Shown: positions 33,279 to 42,696, counted from the first letter of the stretch. The stretch is DNA of 44,500 bases from Bacteroidota bacterium (GCA_029558535.1 JAKQEK010000192.1:1-44500), one strand, 5' to 3'. Made by a program: numbers and translations. Notes: generated by a model not told the origin, from the letters alone.

Positions 33279-35669
33279 ATGACTTCTAAATATACTGTAG
33301 CCATTGTTTTTACAATATTCGCATTATGTTTCTTTTCTTTTTCCTATGGTCAACAGGTCAAAATTACTGTCAAGGATAAGGATAGGCATCCATTAATGGG
33401 TGCCACAGTTCAATTAATAAGTGTTCAGGATTCACTGGTTTATTATTCTACTACTAACCAAAATGGAATAGCAGTATTTGAAAAATTACCTAATACTTTA
33501 TATTCTGCTATAATTAGTTTTATAGGGTATCAGACTCTGGAGAAAACGATAAATGTTAGAATTGACGCAAAGAATTTTGATTTTAGACTCGAAGAATCTG
33601 CCATTACTTTAGATGAAGTTACCGTGTCGGCAAAAAAGCCATTGATAACACAAGAGGGAGATAAAATGATAATAGACCCCGAACCTTTAGCTCATATTAG
33701 TTCGAATACACTTGAAATTCTTGAAAACACACCCGGAATGTATGTTGATCAGGATGGTGGAGTATTTCTTAACTCAGCAACTCCAGCAAAAATATATATA
33801 AATGGCAGAGAACAAAAAATGAGCAATCAGGATATTTCAACAATCTTACAAAGTCTGCCTCCGGGGTCGGTACAAAGAATAGAAGTCATGCGAACACCAT
33901 CAACCAAATATGATGCTTCAAGTTCGGGTGGGATTATTAATATAATTCTGAAACAGGGTGTAAAAATTGGTAGGTTCGGTTCTGCTAACGCTCGTGTAAG
34001 CAAAGGTAAGTATGTGAATTCTTCTCTGGGTTTTACTTATAATGATGGTGGCGATAAATCCAGCTTTTATGTTAATGCCAATTATAACCTTCGCGATAAG
34101 GAAGAGTTGCTGAATGTAAACAGATTACTTGGTATTGATACAATTTTACATCAGTCAGCTGTAACAAGAAAGAAATCACATCAGATTTATACGGGTTACG
34201 GAATAAATTTCGACCTTGGTGAAAAAACTACAATCAGTTATGATGGTCGTATAAATTATAATTTGTCAGAATCTAATACTGCAAATACTAATTATTCAGC
34301 ATATAAAGACAATTTAAGTCTTTTTGAAAATAACAATCAGATAAATAATAATTCGTATTTTGTCAACATTCAGCAGGATTTTGGAATAAACTTCAAGATA
34401 GATACCCTGGGCTCTGAGTGGGATACAAAGTTTGGTTATAATTACAGTAAAACAGACGCAAATCAAGACTATGTATATAATTTTATAATGCCCGAATTAT
34501 ATAATATTACAGGTGATGGAACTAATATTCAGGATAGAGATTTTATAAGTTTTCAATCCGATTTGACGTTGAAATTACCTTATAAATTTGATTTTGAGAC
34601 AGGATTAAAGCTTGATATTCAGCGGTTTACATCAAATTCGGATTATTTTATTAATTATGATAATATCAGTATTACCGATCCTATTCGGACGAATTCATTT
34701 TGCTATGATGAAAATATAACTGCAGGATATCTGCAATTGTCAAAAACATTTTTTAAAGATTTTGTACTTAAAGGAGGCGTTAGGATTGAACACACATATA
34801 TGAATGGAAATCAGACTTTACCGAGTGATACGAGTTTTTTGATTAATCGTGCAGACTGGTTTCCTTATGTGTATCTGAGCAGGAAAATTGTAGAAATGAT
34901 GGGAGTAAGACTAGACGGTTATGCTATTTATCGCCGAACAATTAGCAGACCGGGTTATGACATGCTTAATCCAAGTATCAATTTTGTTGATCAATTCATG
35001 TACGAGTCCGGAAATCCTGCACTCAAACCGCAGTTTACTGATAATTTTGAGTTTAATGTAAGTTTCGAAGATATGCCTGTATTTGCAATAGGTAGGAATT
35101 ACACAACCGATATATTTTCAGGAGTCGTTTATCAAAATCCTGATTATCCTGATATTGCTGTTCGTACTTATGATAATCTTGGCCATAGCAAGGAAACCTA
35201 TTTACGGGGTATTGTTGGGATTCCGCCGGGTGGGAAGTACTTTTTTGCACTTGGTGCACAGTATAATATTAATGAATATGATGGATTTTATGATGGAGAA
35301 CCTTTACAATATAAAAGGGGTGGTTGGAGATTGTTTACTTTTCATGCTCTTAAGCTGTTTGCAAATACAAGATTGACCTTTAGTGGTTTTTTGATGATAA
35401 ACGGGCAGATGGAGTTTTATGAGTTGAAAAATTTTGGTGGACTAAATGTTGGAATACGACAAACTTTCTTCGATGATAAACTGACGATTGGTATTCAGGC
35501 ACGCGACATATTAGGAACAATGTTGGTTGGTTATGAAATAAATCAGGGTTCTATCCATGCGTGGGGGGACAGATACACTGACAATCGTTTTATTGGAATT
35601 AATTTGAGGTACTCTTTTGGATTAAATAAAAGAGATGAAAAAAAAGGCATGTTTAATTATGAAGAGTAA
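33279..35669 (+). CDS. TonB-dependent-receptor-like outer-membrane beta-barrel protein
   Basis: 796 residues. Signal peptide (1-24, ending FSYG, QQVKI). CarboxypepD_reg-like domain at about 26-110 (VKDKDRHPLMGATVQLISVQ, VFEKLPNTLYSAIISFIGY). Plug region at about 115-220 (ITLDEVTVSAKKPLI, LEILENTPGMYVDQDGG, IYINGREQKMSNQDI, GSVQRIEVMRTPSTKYDAS and GGIINIILKQG). The rest is an outer-membrane beta-barrel rich in alternating aromatic strands, of the OMP_b-brl_3 group. There is no obvious TonB box, and no SusD partner follows, so uptake is not certain; such proteins may instead assist surface assembly. It heads a likely operon with three further envelope genes. Confidence 0.9.
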   Translation: MTSKYTVAIVFTIFALCFFSFSYGQQVKITVKDKDRHPLMGATVQLISVQDSLVYYSTTNQNGIAVFEKLPNTLYSAIISFIGYQTLEKTINVRIDAKNFDFRLEESAITLDEVTVSAKKPLITQEGDKMIIDPEPLAHISSNTLEILENTPGMYVDQDGGVFLNSATPAKIYINGREQKMSNQDISTILQSLPPGSVQRIEVMRTPSTKYDASSSGGIINIILKQGVKIGRFGSANARVSKGKYVNSSLGFTYNDGGDKSSFYVNANYNLRDKEELLNVNRLLGIDTILHQSAVTRKKSHQIYTGYGINFDLGEKTTISYDGRINYNLSESNTANTNYSAYKDNLSLFENNNQINNNSYFVNIQQDFGINFKIDTLGSEWDTKFGYNYSKTDANQDYVYNFIMPELYNITGDGTNIQDRDFISFQSDLTLKLPYKFDFETGLKLDIQRFTSNSDYFINYDNISITDPIRTNSFCYDENITAGYLQLSKTFFKDFVLKGGVRIEHTYMNGNQTLPSDTSFLINRADWFPYVYLSRKIVEMMGVRLDGYAIYRRTISRPGYDMLNPSINFVDQFMYESGNPALKPQFTDNFEFNVSFEDMPVFAIGRNYTTDIFSGVVYQNPDYPDIAVRTYDNLGHSKETYLRGIVGIPPGGKYFFALGAQYNINEYDGFYDGEPLQYKRGGWRLFTFHALKLFANTRLTFSGFLMINGQMEFYELKNFGGLNVGIRQTFFDDKLTIGIQARDILGTMLVGYEINQGSIHAWGDRYTDNRFIGINLRYSFGLNKRDEKKGMFNYEE

Positions 35670-36660
35670 AAGAAAAGTAATAAGTAAGCTTCTAAATAAT
35701 TTTTCAGTTATACTGTTTATATTATTTCTACTATCTTTTATTTCATGTAAAAAAAGTTTAAACTGGGATGTAGAATGTGATGAAATTGAAGAACAAATTT
35801 TTACTACTGATTTCTCGAATACAGTAGTTTATGAGATAGGCAAAAGCAGAGACAGAATAAGAAATGTTGATACCACTCAGAATGATTGGGATTTGTTGTT
35901 GTCACACAATTGCGTGGGTGATTTCCATATCAGCTACGAAGATGGAACCCGTGATCAGAGATATGCTGAGATTTGTACAGATCCATTGAATAGTGAGAAT
36001 GAAGTTTTGAAATTTAAGATTCTTGAACCCCACATACGCGAAGGTGACCACAAAAAAGGAAGAGTGCAGGCAAATCTTAACGATAACAAATGTATAAAAG
36101 AATTTTATCAGACAGTAAGATTGTATATTCATCCTGACATGGAATATCTGAAACAGTGGGATGAAAAGGTGCATTGGTTGTCCTTTTTTGAGTTCTGGAA
36201 CAATGCGAATTTTGCAGGGGAACGCAATCCATTCAGGATAACTGTAAGCCTTTTTAAGACAGAAGAAGGTCCGGTTGAAGAAATGTATTTTGCTGTGGTT
36301 GGGGACAGAGATATACGTTTAGGAGGCTGGGACCCTGTCTGGGTCGAAATAAACGAGGATTTTGCAGTTCCTTTTGGAGTATGGTTGGAAATAGAATTGT
36401 ATTTGCTTGAAGGTGATGAAAATTCAGGACACTTTTATATGAGCGTAAAGCCTGATGGCGGTGAGAAAATAGTTCTGTTTGATGTTCATAATACAACTCA
36501 ACATCCACGTGAAAAATACCCGGACGGATATACCCATATAAATGCTCTGAAGCTATATACAAGCGACAAATTAATTGAATTTATGTCCGATAATAATAAA
36601 AATCTGGAAATTTATTGGGATGACTGGACTTTTTATAGAAACAAAAAACCCAATATGTAA
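35659..36660 (+). CDS. lipoprotein with lectin/polysaccharide-lyase-like fold
   Basis: 333 residues from ATG 35659; an in-frame ATG at 35635 would add 8 residues (overlap with the receptor gene 11 or 35 bp). Lipoprotein signal with lipobox LSFISC, Cys about 30. The mature part starts with FTTDFSN and includes LKFKILEPHIREGDHKKGRV, YQTVRLYIHPDMEYL, WLSFFEFWNNANFAG and PFGVWLEIELYLLEGDEN, then GHFYMSVKP. This pattern resembles the concanavalin-like jelly roll of heparin-lyase-type polysaccharide lyases (PF14099 style). No catalytic residues could be confirmed, so a lectin-like role is equally possible. It overlaps the receptor gene upstream and is followed at 42 bp by the Q-rich membrane protein gene. 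Confidence 0.7.
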   Translation: MKSKRKVISKLLNNFSVILFILFLLSFISCKKSLNWDVECDEIEEQIFTTDFSNTVVYEIGKSRDRIRNVDTTQNDWDLLLSHNCVGDFHISYEDGTRDQRYAEICTDPLNSENEVLKFKILEPHIREGDHKKGRVQANLNDNKCIKEFYQTVRLYIHPDMEYLKQWDEKVHWLSFFEFWNNANFAGERNPFRITVSLFKTEEGPVEEMYFAVVGDRDIRLGGWDPVWVEINEDFAVPFGVWLEIELYLLEGDENSGHFYMSVKPDGGEKIVLFDVHNTTQHPREKYPDGYTHINALKLYTSDKLIEFMSDNNKNLEIYWDDWTFYRNKKPNM

Positions 36661-36702
36661 ATTTTTATTATTTTTGAGTTGTAAACTATAAAAAGATAAG
36701 AT

Positions 36703-37284
36703 ATGCAAGATTTTAATCATCCGGATCCGCAGAACGACAGACGCACGGTTCAGCCTACAAATTCTGAGCCTGTTCAAAACACGCAACAACAGGTGCCTCC
36801 TCCGGTTCCTTCATCTAATCAAGTGCCACCCGTACCGCCGATAGATTCTGCAACTCAGACAAATCAGCAGCCGTATCAAGCACCACAACAACAATATCAA
36901 CAACAACCACAGCAGAATACATATCAACAACCACAGCAGCAGTATCAGCAACCAGTCCAACAACAGCAATATCAAACTCCGGTTCCCCCGGTTGCACAAC
37001 CAACATATCAACAGCAATATCAGCAGCAAAACAGAGTTCAACAAACTGTTTTTCCTCCGGTAAAGACTGGTGAATGGATGCTGACTATGTTTTTAATGTC
37101 TATTCCATTAATTGGTTCAATAATGTTGTTTGTTTGGGCATTCAGTTCCGGCACAAATCCAAGTAAATCTAACTGGGCAAAAGCAACTCTTATATGGGGT
37201 GTCATCTTCGGGATACTGATGGTGATTGTTTATGCGATTATTTTTCTTGTTGCAGGTATAACCTTTAACGGTCTAAACCTATAA
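36703..37284 (+). CDS. Q/P-rich membrane protein with two C-terminal helices
   Basis: 193 residues. Residues 1-120 are low-complexity, dominated by Gln, Pro and Tyr in words such as QQQYQQQPQQ and PPVPP, with no signal peptide. From about 124 comes TGEWMLTMFLMSIPLIGSIM, followed by a second helix (TLIWGVIFGILMVIVYAIIF), a two-helix module seen next to disordered N-termini in various bacteria. The disordered region should face the cytoplasm or lie at a membrane surface. The CAR-repeat DNA (CAA/CAG) is a possible site for repeat-length change. Function unknown. It sits in the envelope operon starting at 33279. Confidence 0.8.
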   Translation: MQDFNHPDPQNDRRTVQPTNSEPVQNTQQQVPPPVPSSNQVPPVPPIDSATQTNQQPYQAPQQQYQQQPQQNTYQQPQQQYQQPVQQQQYQTPVPPVAQPTYQQQYQQQNRVQQTVFPPVKTGEWMLTMFLMSIPLIGSIMLFVWAFSSGTNPSKSNWAKATLIWGVIFGILMVIVYAIIFLVAGITFNGLNL

Positions 37285-37291
37285 ATTTAAG

Positions 37292-37819
37292 ATGCTGGTT
37301 ACAAAAAAGTATGTAATTGTTTTTTTGTTACTATTATCCGGGTTAAATTACATATTGGGTCAGAATGTATCAACAGATTCAGAAGCTGATATAATCACTA
37401 AAAACAATTTTTATGTTTCAGCCGGCTCAAGTTTGATATTCTCAGCTTTTACGGTTGTTTACGAACGAAATATTATTAGCAGACCTTTATCAGAATGGAA
37501 TATAAGAGGAGGTTGGGGTATGAATGCTCCATTATGGGGAATTGTAATGCATCATTATTTAGTAGATTTGTGCTATATAAGCGGAAAATCTAATCATCAT
37601 TTTGAAGCTTGTTTTGGAGTGACAATGTTCTTTGACCAGTCTTATTTTAAATATTATAAAAACGATCCTGACTTATACGAGCCTTTTTCTTACTTTACGG
37701 ACTGGTATCCGTCTGCTTATCTTGGATATCGCTATAAAAAACCTGGCGGTAAATTTCTATTTCGTGTTGGTTTGGGTTGGCCTGAACAATTTGGAGTTGG
37801 AGTAGGTTTTTGTATATAA
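37292..37819 (+). CDS. small secreted, probable outer-membrane barrel-like protein
   Basis: 175 residues, beginning 7 bp after the Q-rich gene. Signal peptide (MLVTKKYVIVFLLLLSGLN, cleavage near LGQ). The mature part has alternating aromatic strands (FYVSAGSSLIFSAFTVVYER, NIRGGWGMNAPLWGIVMHHY, FEACFGVTMFFDQSYF, YLGYRYKKPGGKFLFRVGLG, FGVGVGFCI) ending in an aromatic-poor C-terminus. This resembles small outer-membrane barrels, but 175 residues allow only about eight strands. No family recognised. Confidence 0.7.
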   Translation: MLVTKKYVIVFLLLLSGLNYILGQNVSTDSEADIITKNNFYVSAGSSLIFSAFTVVYERNIISRPLSEWNIRGGWGMNAPLWGIVMHHYLVDLCYISGKSNHHFEACFGVTMFFDQSYFKYYKNDPDLYEPFSYFTDWYPSAYLGYRYKKPGGKFLFRVGLGWPEQFGVGVGFCI

Positions 37820-37862
37820 TGAGATTGAAAAATATATAAATCAGAGTTTTATTAAGAATGCT

Positions 37863-37888
37863 AAAACTTGTAAATATTGATAAGTTTT
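37863..37888. terminator. weak hairpin between convergent genes
   Basis: AAAACTT (37863-37869) and AAGTTTT (37882-37888) can pair with a 12-nt loop in the convergent gap 37820-37904. An all-AT-rich 7-bp stem, so only weak support. Confidence 0.25.
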
Positions 37889-37904
37889 CTAAAAAGCTAA
37901 TTAT

Positions 37905-40427
37905 TTATCGTATAATTCGAAATGATTTTTGCTTACCGTCAATTCTAATGCAAATTATAGAGGATGAATTTGGTAAATAAATATTATTAATTACAGCTTC
38001 ATTAAATCCAACTGTTGACTCACCAGATTTTTTATAAAATATTCTTCCCAGATTGTCATAGACAAAAAGTTCATAATTAGATATACTTTGTGTGTTAAAA
38101 AATACATGAATTTCCGATAAATCAGCATAATAATTTGCGTAAAAGTCAGTGATTTGAGTTGTGCAAGTATTTATTACAACAATATTTGAGTAAGTAATTG
38201 TACCATCATAATCTACTTGTTTGAGCCGGTAATAGAGATTTCCATTATACTGGGGCGAATCGAGGTACGAATAGTTTTTAATCGTGTTTGAGTTTCCTGC
38301 CCCATGAATTATCACAATATTTTCATAATCTATTGCATTTTTGCTACGTTCAATTACAAAATAGTCATTGTTTATTTCTGAAGCAGTTTCCCACATAATA
38401 TCTATACCATATTCGGATTGTTTAGCGATAAAACTTAATAAAACTACCGGCAGTGTCGACTCTGATGCAACTCCATCAGTAACATTTATATAGTAGTCTG
38501 CCGTTGCCGACATATTTCCATCTATAATTATGTAGTAAACATTTCCAATTACAGCATTATCCATAGAAAGATCAAAATTTTGGATTGAGCCATTTCCTGT
38601 ATGGCTGCGACCATCTAAGGAATTCGTTGTGTTCTCAAACGATGATTCAGGACATGTTACAACCGTCCAGTTACCATGACCGGAACACGGGGTAGGATTT
38701 CCTTCAACGACGATAACCTGAATGTCGCCGGAGGAGGCTTGAATTCCACTTATTGACATGTTAAAATTTGACGATGTTGCTGTGAATTTAAGGTACTGAG
38801 CTTCATTATAACTAGCATTCCAGCATCCGCATCCACTAATTCCATCTCCACAAGTCACATGTCTTGTCGGTTGATTTCCATCGTCGGTATCAGCATTTGA
38901 ATTAGAACTAATATAAGTCCCTTCAATAAGTTCATAGGCATTTTCACAATTTGCCCCATAATTAGAAATATCTGTTTCTATAAATGAAGGTCCAAATTCC
39001 AGTTCAACATAATCAATTTGTAAATCATCCACAGTCGAACCTGCTGTTTCACTAAATGTAATAGTCCAAGTACCATTTGGGTTTGCAAGCCCATCAAATT
39101 TTGATGTAAAGTCACCTGCGGTTTCTATTCTGTAAAGGCCAATGTCGTAAGGAATGATTGCGCTTGAACTAGGTGGGTTTAGTCTAGCACTTTCTCTAAA
39201 AGTGATTTGCGCAGCTGAAACACTTGTGGCAAATCTTCCTGCTGTAAATATTACAGAACTTGTTTTGGCTGTGGGTGAGCTTAATGTGCATGAATATAAT
39301 GACAAGTTTTCGTTGGTTCCATTTTTTAAATAAACTTTGACTTGTCTTAAGTTATTTGTTGAAACATCCAATGGCTCAGATAAACCTGAAACCTCAATAT
39401 TAAATGAGAGACTTCCTGTATTACTAACTTCAGTACCAGAAACAGAACCACAAGTTCTAAATTTTGCTGGGAGGCTAAATGGTGGATCAGATGAACTAGG
39501 ACAAGGCAGCACCTGGGTGCCGCAAAGTGCTGTAGTATTAATACATGTACCATCAGCGGCATAAACGTCGAAGGAATATGACAAACCACTTGTCAGACCT
39601 GTTATTGTAGCAGAGTTGTCAGAACCTTTGTAAACTACAAAATTTCCTGAATAATCGCAATCATTATCAATTGTTCTAAGTTCATCGCCTAAGCCAAATG
39701 TACTGTTTGCTGTATATGTCTGTCCTGATTCAGGAATTATCGCTCCATCAGAACTCTTACGGGCTACAACCACCACACCATCCCCCGAATTATTTGTCCA
39801 GCTGAGATCAACCTGATAACTATGAACATTGGTAATATTTAATCCTGATGGAGATGTTGACGGTTCTGTACAAGAATTTTCGTAATCAAATTTTAGAAAG
39901 ACATTTCTTACATATCCCCTGTTATCAAAGGCGCCATTTTTATCCGTAAATGAGATTGTCCATGTCCCGTTTACTGACATACCATCAAATGTTGAGAATG
40001 TCCCGGTTTGTGGTTTGTAGTTTCCTGGAAGAGCATCTCCTGAAATATTCATATTGTTTGCAGCAGCATCATAAATCACATATTTTGAATTTGGGGAGCC
40101 ATAATTACTTCCATCAGAATTTCCCAAATCTCCAGTGTTTGATAAGTCTGCAATTGTTACAGTAGTTGTTCCATTAGGGTGTGTAATAACTGCTTTGAAT
40201 TCTTCCTTTTTGGGATGATAAGTGTCAAATTCCACAATCATTGAACCGGCACTAACTGTACCTGAAGAAAGAACTTCAAAAGAATAGGTTTGTGTAGCTA
40301 CTATATCTGCTTCTATTTGTTTTTGCGAAACATCAAATAAACAAACATCAGTTTGAGTATAAGCTTCCATTGACAACAGCATGTTAAATGCTATTATAGC
40401 AAAAGATATTATTTTGATTCTAATCAT
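37905..40427 (-). CDS. secreted multi-domain T9SS cargo protein with P/Homo-B-like domains
   Basis: 840 residues. Signal peptide at 1-25 (ending MEAYTQ). About 26-185: a proprotein-convertase P-domain-like fold (FEAVITH-like FKAVITHPNGTTTVTIADLS, NGTWTISFTDKNG, VFLKFDY). About 190-310: an Fn3-like domain (NITNVHSYQVDLSWTNNSGD, TGLTSGLSYSFDVYAADGTC). About 330-480: a second P-like domain (NPNGTWTITFSETAG, VDDLQIDYVELEFG). Next a PPC-like beta domain (about 490-650), then the pre-CTD module (VVLLSFIAKQSEYGIDIMWE, LYYRLKQVDYDGTITYSN). The final 80 residues are a type A-like sorting domain (YELFVYDNLGRIFYKKSGES, KSFRIIR) that lacks the usual YPNP motif. On the minus strand it lies 140 bp downstream of a LytTR regulator gene. 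No protease domain is present. Confidence 0.85.
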   Translation of the reverse strand: MIRIKIISFAIIAFNMLLSMEAYTQTDVCLFDVSQKQIEADIVATQTYSFEVLSSGTVSAGSMIVEFDTYHPKKEEFKAVITHPNGTTTVTIADLSNTGDLGNSDGSNYGSPNSKYVIYDAAANNMNISGDALPGNYKPQTGTFSTFDGMSVNGTWTISFTDKNGAFDNRGYVRNVFLKFDYENSCTEPSTSPSGLNITNVHSYQVDLSWTNNSGDGVVVVARKSSDGAIIPESGQTYTANSTFGLGDELRTIDNDCDYSGNFVVYKGSDNSATITGLTSGLSYSFDVYAADGTCINTTALCGTQVLPCPSSSDPPFSLPAKFRTCGSVSGTEVSNTGSLSFNIEVSGLSEPLDVSTNNLRQVKVYLKNGTNENLSLYSCTLSSPTAKTSSVIFTAGRFATSVSAAQITFRESARLNPPSSSAIIPYDIGLYRIETAGDFTSKFDGLANPNGTWTITFSETAGSTVDDLQIDYVELEFGPSFIETDISNYGANCENAYELIEGTYISSNSNADTDDGNQPTRHVTCGDGISGCGCWNASYNEAQYLKFTATSSNFNMSISGIQASSGDIQVIVVEGNPTPCSGHGNWTVVTCPESSFENTTNSLDGRSHTGNGSIQNFDLSMDNAVIGNVYYIIIDGNMSATADYYINVTDGVASESTLPVVLLSFIAKQSEYGIDIMWETASEINNDYFVIERSKNAIDYENIVIIHGAGNSNTIKNYSYLDSPQYNGNLYYRLKQVDYDGTITYSNIVVINTCTTQITDFYANYYADLSEIHVFFNTQSISNYELFVYDNLGRIFYKKSGESTVGFNEAVINNIYLPNSSSIICIRIDGKQKSFRIIR

Positions 40428-40442
40428 ATAAAGTATTAGTAC

Positions 40443-40473
40443 ACAACTTATAAACTACTAATTTACAAGTTGT
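40443..40473. promoter_or_regulatory. inverted repeat in front of the P-domain protein gene
   Basis: ACAACTTATAAA (40443-40454) and TTTACAAGTTGT (40462-40473) form a 12-bp inverted repeat with one mismatch and a 7-nt spacer, 16-46 bp before the start codon at 40427. The minus-strand TAAGTTGTG resembles one half-site of LytTR binding motifs, but LytTR sites are usually direct repeats, so the link to the neighbouring regulator is only a suggestion. Confidence 0.35.
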
Positions 40474-40567
40474 ATAAATATAACAAAGTATCGAGGGATA
40501 AATCTATAATTATAGGTGTAAAATGTAGAATTTGGGATTAAGTGCAAAAAATAGTGGTAAAATGCAA

Positions 40568-42355
40568 TCAGATTTTTGATTTGATTTTTCTAATTAAATC
40601 TTTTGGAAAATCACGAGAAACGGGAATTTCTATATCTGTTTCATTGAAGTGCAATCGATAACCTTGAGTGTTTCCGGAAACGCGGGCAATATTGTGAAAA
40701 TTTACAATATATGACTTGTGACATCTTATAATATTATCATAATCTTGAAGTTGATCAGCCATTCTTTTAAGACTTGAACGCAAAAGTACCTTTTTATATC
40801 CTTTATCAGATATATAGTAGATTGCAGAATAATTGTCATTTGCTTCAATAAAAAGAATTTTGTCTAAATCTAATTCAAAATAGTCTTTCTCGTTATCTGC
40901 AAATAGCTTGATTATTACATTATCTTCTGATTTACTAATCTGCTGTATAGATTCTGATAATTCTTGTGCAGTTCTAAGATGTCTTTTGAGCAAAACTCTT
41001 TCAATAACATACAGAATAATAAATATTGGGAGTACTGAATATGTAACAACATCAACCAAAACAAATATGAACATTTTTAATCCATCTCCCTCGTTATAGG
41101 ATCCAAATAAAAATATAATTAACGTAAACGTAAGTATTGATATTGTCAGAACACTAATGTAGTAAATGATTTGACGTACACGTTTAAGTATTCTTTGAAT
41201 ATTGCTTATTGCCAGAGCAAGTGCTAAAATAAAACTTATTAAAAGATAATATCTGCTCTTTCTTTCCATTTTATTTTTTGTCGATTGTAATTCGCTTTCT
41301 TTCTTAAAAAACTCTATTTCTTTTTCTTTCTTTTCTAATTCATATTTAGCAGCTATTTCGGCTACACGACTGTTAATTTCAATATTATTAATTGAATCGT
41401 TTATTTGTAGATGATAATTAAGATAGGAGTAGGCCTTTTTAAAATCTTGTAGATCCGCATAAATATTAGACATTTCAAGATAGGCATCATTTAACTCGGA
41501 TAAATAGTTAATAGAATCTGCCAGTAAAATACTCCTGTTTAAGGATAGTATTGCTAAATCATACTTTTTTTGTGCTTTCAATATTTTTGCTTTTTCAATA
41601 TTGCATCTGGCAAGACCTGCTAAATCATTAATATTTTGACAGATTTCAAGAGCTTTTTCGATATTCTCGAGAGCCACATCTGTTTTTCCCCTTAGTAAGT
41701 CAACTCCTGCAATTCCATACAATGCAAAATAAATACCCTCAGGATTATTTAATTGCTGCTCGATTAATAAAGAATTGTAATAGTATGTGTGGGCTAAATC
41801 TAAACTATCTGTTAATTCGTATATAGTTCCAATATTATACAAGCGAATGGAAATCTGACTTTTATTTCCGAGCTCTTCTTCTATAATTAAAGAACGTTTG
41901 TAATAATCAATAGCCTGATTAAAATTACTTTGAGATTGATATATACTCCCTATGTTATTATAACAAATACTTATTTTGTCTTTTGCGTTAATTCCTTCAG
42001 CAATTTTTAAAGCAGATAGGTTGTATTTTATTGCTTTGTCAAAAGACCCTGAATTTTTGTAGATTATCCCAAGTAATATATTTGATTGGATTTGTCCTGC
42101 TTTGTAGTCAATATTTTGGCTTATTAATAATGATTGATTTGTGTAATCAATAGCTTTACTAATATTTGTTTGTTTTAAGTTAAATGCAATTTCATTTAGT
42201 AAATCAGCTTTTTCTTTGTCTTGTGTCGATGTACTTAATCTTATTTCAAGGCTGTCAATATATGTCCTTTGTGCATTTAATATCTCAATTTTACCAAAGT
42301 ATAATATTAAAGTAAATGCAAAAATAAATAATATGTGTTTTGACAAGTGTCTCAA
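40568..42355 (-). CDS. membrane regulator: periplasmic TPR domain, three membrane helices, LytTR DNA-binding domain
   Basis: 595 residues. Signal-peptide-like N-terminus (LSKHILFIFAFTLILYFGKI, cleavage near NAQ). About 40-330 contains at least seven tetratricopeptide repeats (for example AIKYNLSALKIAEGINAKDK, AIDYYKRSLIIEEELGNKSQ). A coiled coil follows (335-370, KYELEKKEKEIEFFKKESEL), then three membrane helices (about 371-392, 400-422, 430-460). The C-terminal LytTR domain (about 490-595) has FELDLDKILFIEANDNYSAI, KVLLRSSLKRMADQL, IIRCHKSYIVNFHNI and IPVSRDFPKDLI. If the signal peptide is cleaved, the topology puts TPRs in the periplasm and LytTR in the cytoplasm, giving a one-protein transmembrane transcription factor. 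It has its own promoter (42379-42407). The next gene downstream is a T9SS cargo gene, a likely target. Confidence 0.92.
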   Translation of the reverse strand: MRHLSKHILFIFAFTLILYFGKIEILNAQRTYIDSLEIRLSTSTQDKEKADLLNEIAFNLKQTNISKAIDYTNQSLLISQNIDYKAGQIQSNILLGIIYKNSGSFDKAIKYNLSALKIAEGINAKDKISICYNNIGSIYQSQSNFNQAIDYYKRSLIIEEELGNKSQISIRLYNIGTIYELTDSLDLAHTYYYNSLLIEQQLNNPEGIYFALYGIAGVDLLRGKTDVALENIEKALEICQNINDLAGLARCNIEKAKILKAQKKYDLAILSLNRSILLADSINYLSELNDAYLEMSNIYADLQDFKKAYSYLNYHLQINDSINNIEINSRVAEIAAKYELEKKEKEIEFFKKESELQSTKNKMERKSRYYLLISFILALALAISNIQRILKRVRQIIYYISVLTISILTFTLIIFLFGSYNEGDGLKMFIFVLVDVVTYSVLPIFIILYVIERVLLKRHLRTAQELSESIQQISKSEDNVIIKLFADNEKDYFELDLDKILFIEANDNYSAIYYISDKGYKKVLLRSSLKRMADQLQDYDNIIRCHKSYIVNFHNIARVSGNTQGYRLHFNETDIEIPVSRDFPKDLIRKIKSKI

Positions 42356-42378
42356 AATCTTTCCAAAGTTAATTTTTG

Positions 42379-42407
42379 CAAATTTAAGTGTTTTTTGTTA
42401 TTAACAA
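42379..42407 (-). promoter_or_regulatory. Bacteroidota-type promoter of the TPR-LytTR gene
   Basis: Minus strand: TTG (42407-42405), 18-nt spacer, TAAATTTG (42386-42379), an exact -7 match, with a leader of about 15-20 nt to the start at 42355. A second TAnnTTTG word (TAACTTTG, 42371-42364) lies downstream but lacks a -33 partner. Confidence 0.55.
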
Positions 42408-42696
42408 TACGAATTTGATGGGATTTGAATCTTTTAAATCTTATTATACTCTCAAAAATCATCAAATCTATTAGCAATTGTGATGATATGCAGACATATT
42501 GTTTGTAATGAATGTACATATTTAGGCTTACAGTTTTATTCGCGTTTTTTGTATAGTTGGAATTTTGGTGTTTTAATTATTGGGGAGTTATAATTACAAT
42601 TTGCCCCAAAAAAATACAGAACACCACAAAATTATCTGTACGACACTCTTATTTGCCGGTTGTCACAAGATATTAATAATCATTTCGATTATACTT
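42408..42696. other. intergenic region without recognised gene
   Basis: AT-rich divergent spacer. The only structure seen is a short stem TTGGGG (42580-42585) / CCCCAA (42604-42609), not followed by a T tract on the plus strand. No RNA gene or small ORF with support. Confidence 0.4.

Noticed and set aside
36811..37044. 77-codon minus-strand ORF with hydrophobic Leu-rich sequence
   Set aside because: It is only the complement of the CAA/CAG repeat of the Q-rich gene, which yields Leu codons and looks membrane-like by composition.
42580..42609. TTGGGG/CCCCAA stem as a terminator
   Set aside because: It is followed by A, not T, on the plus strand and no gene ends near it.
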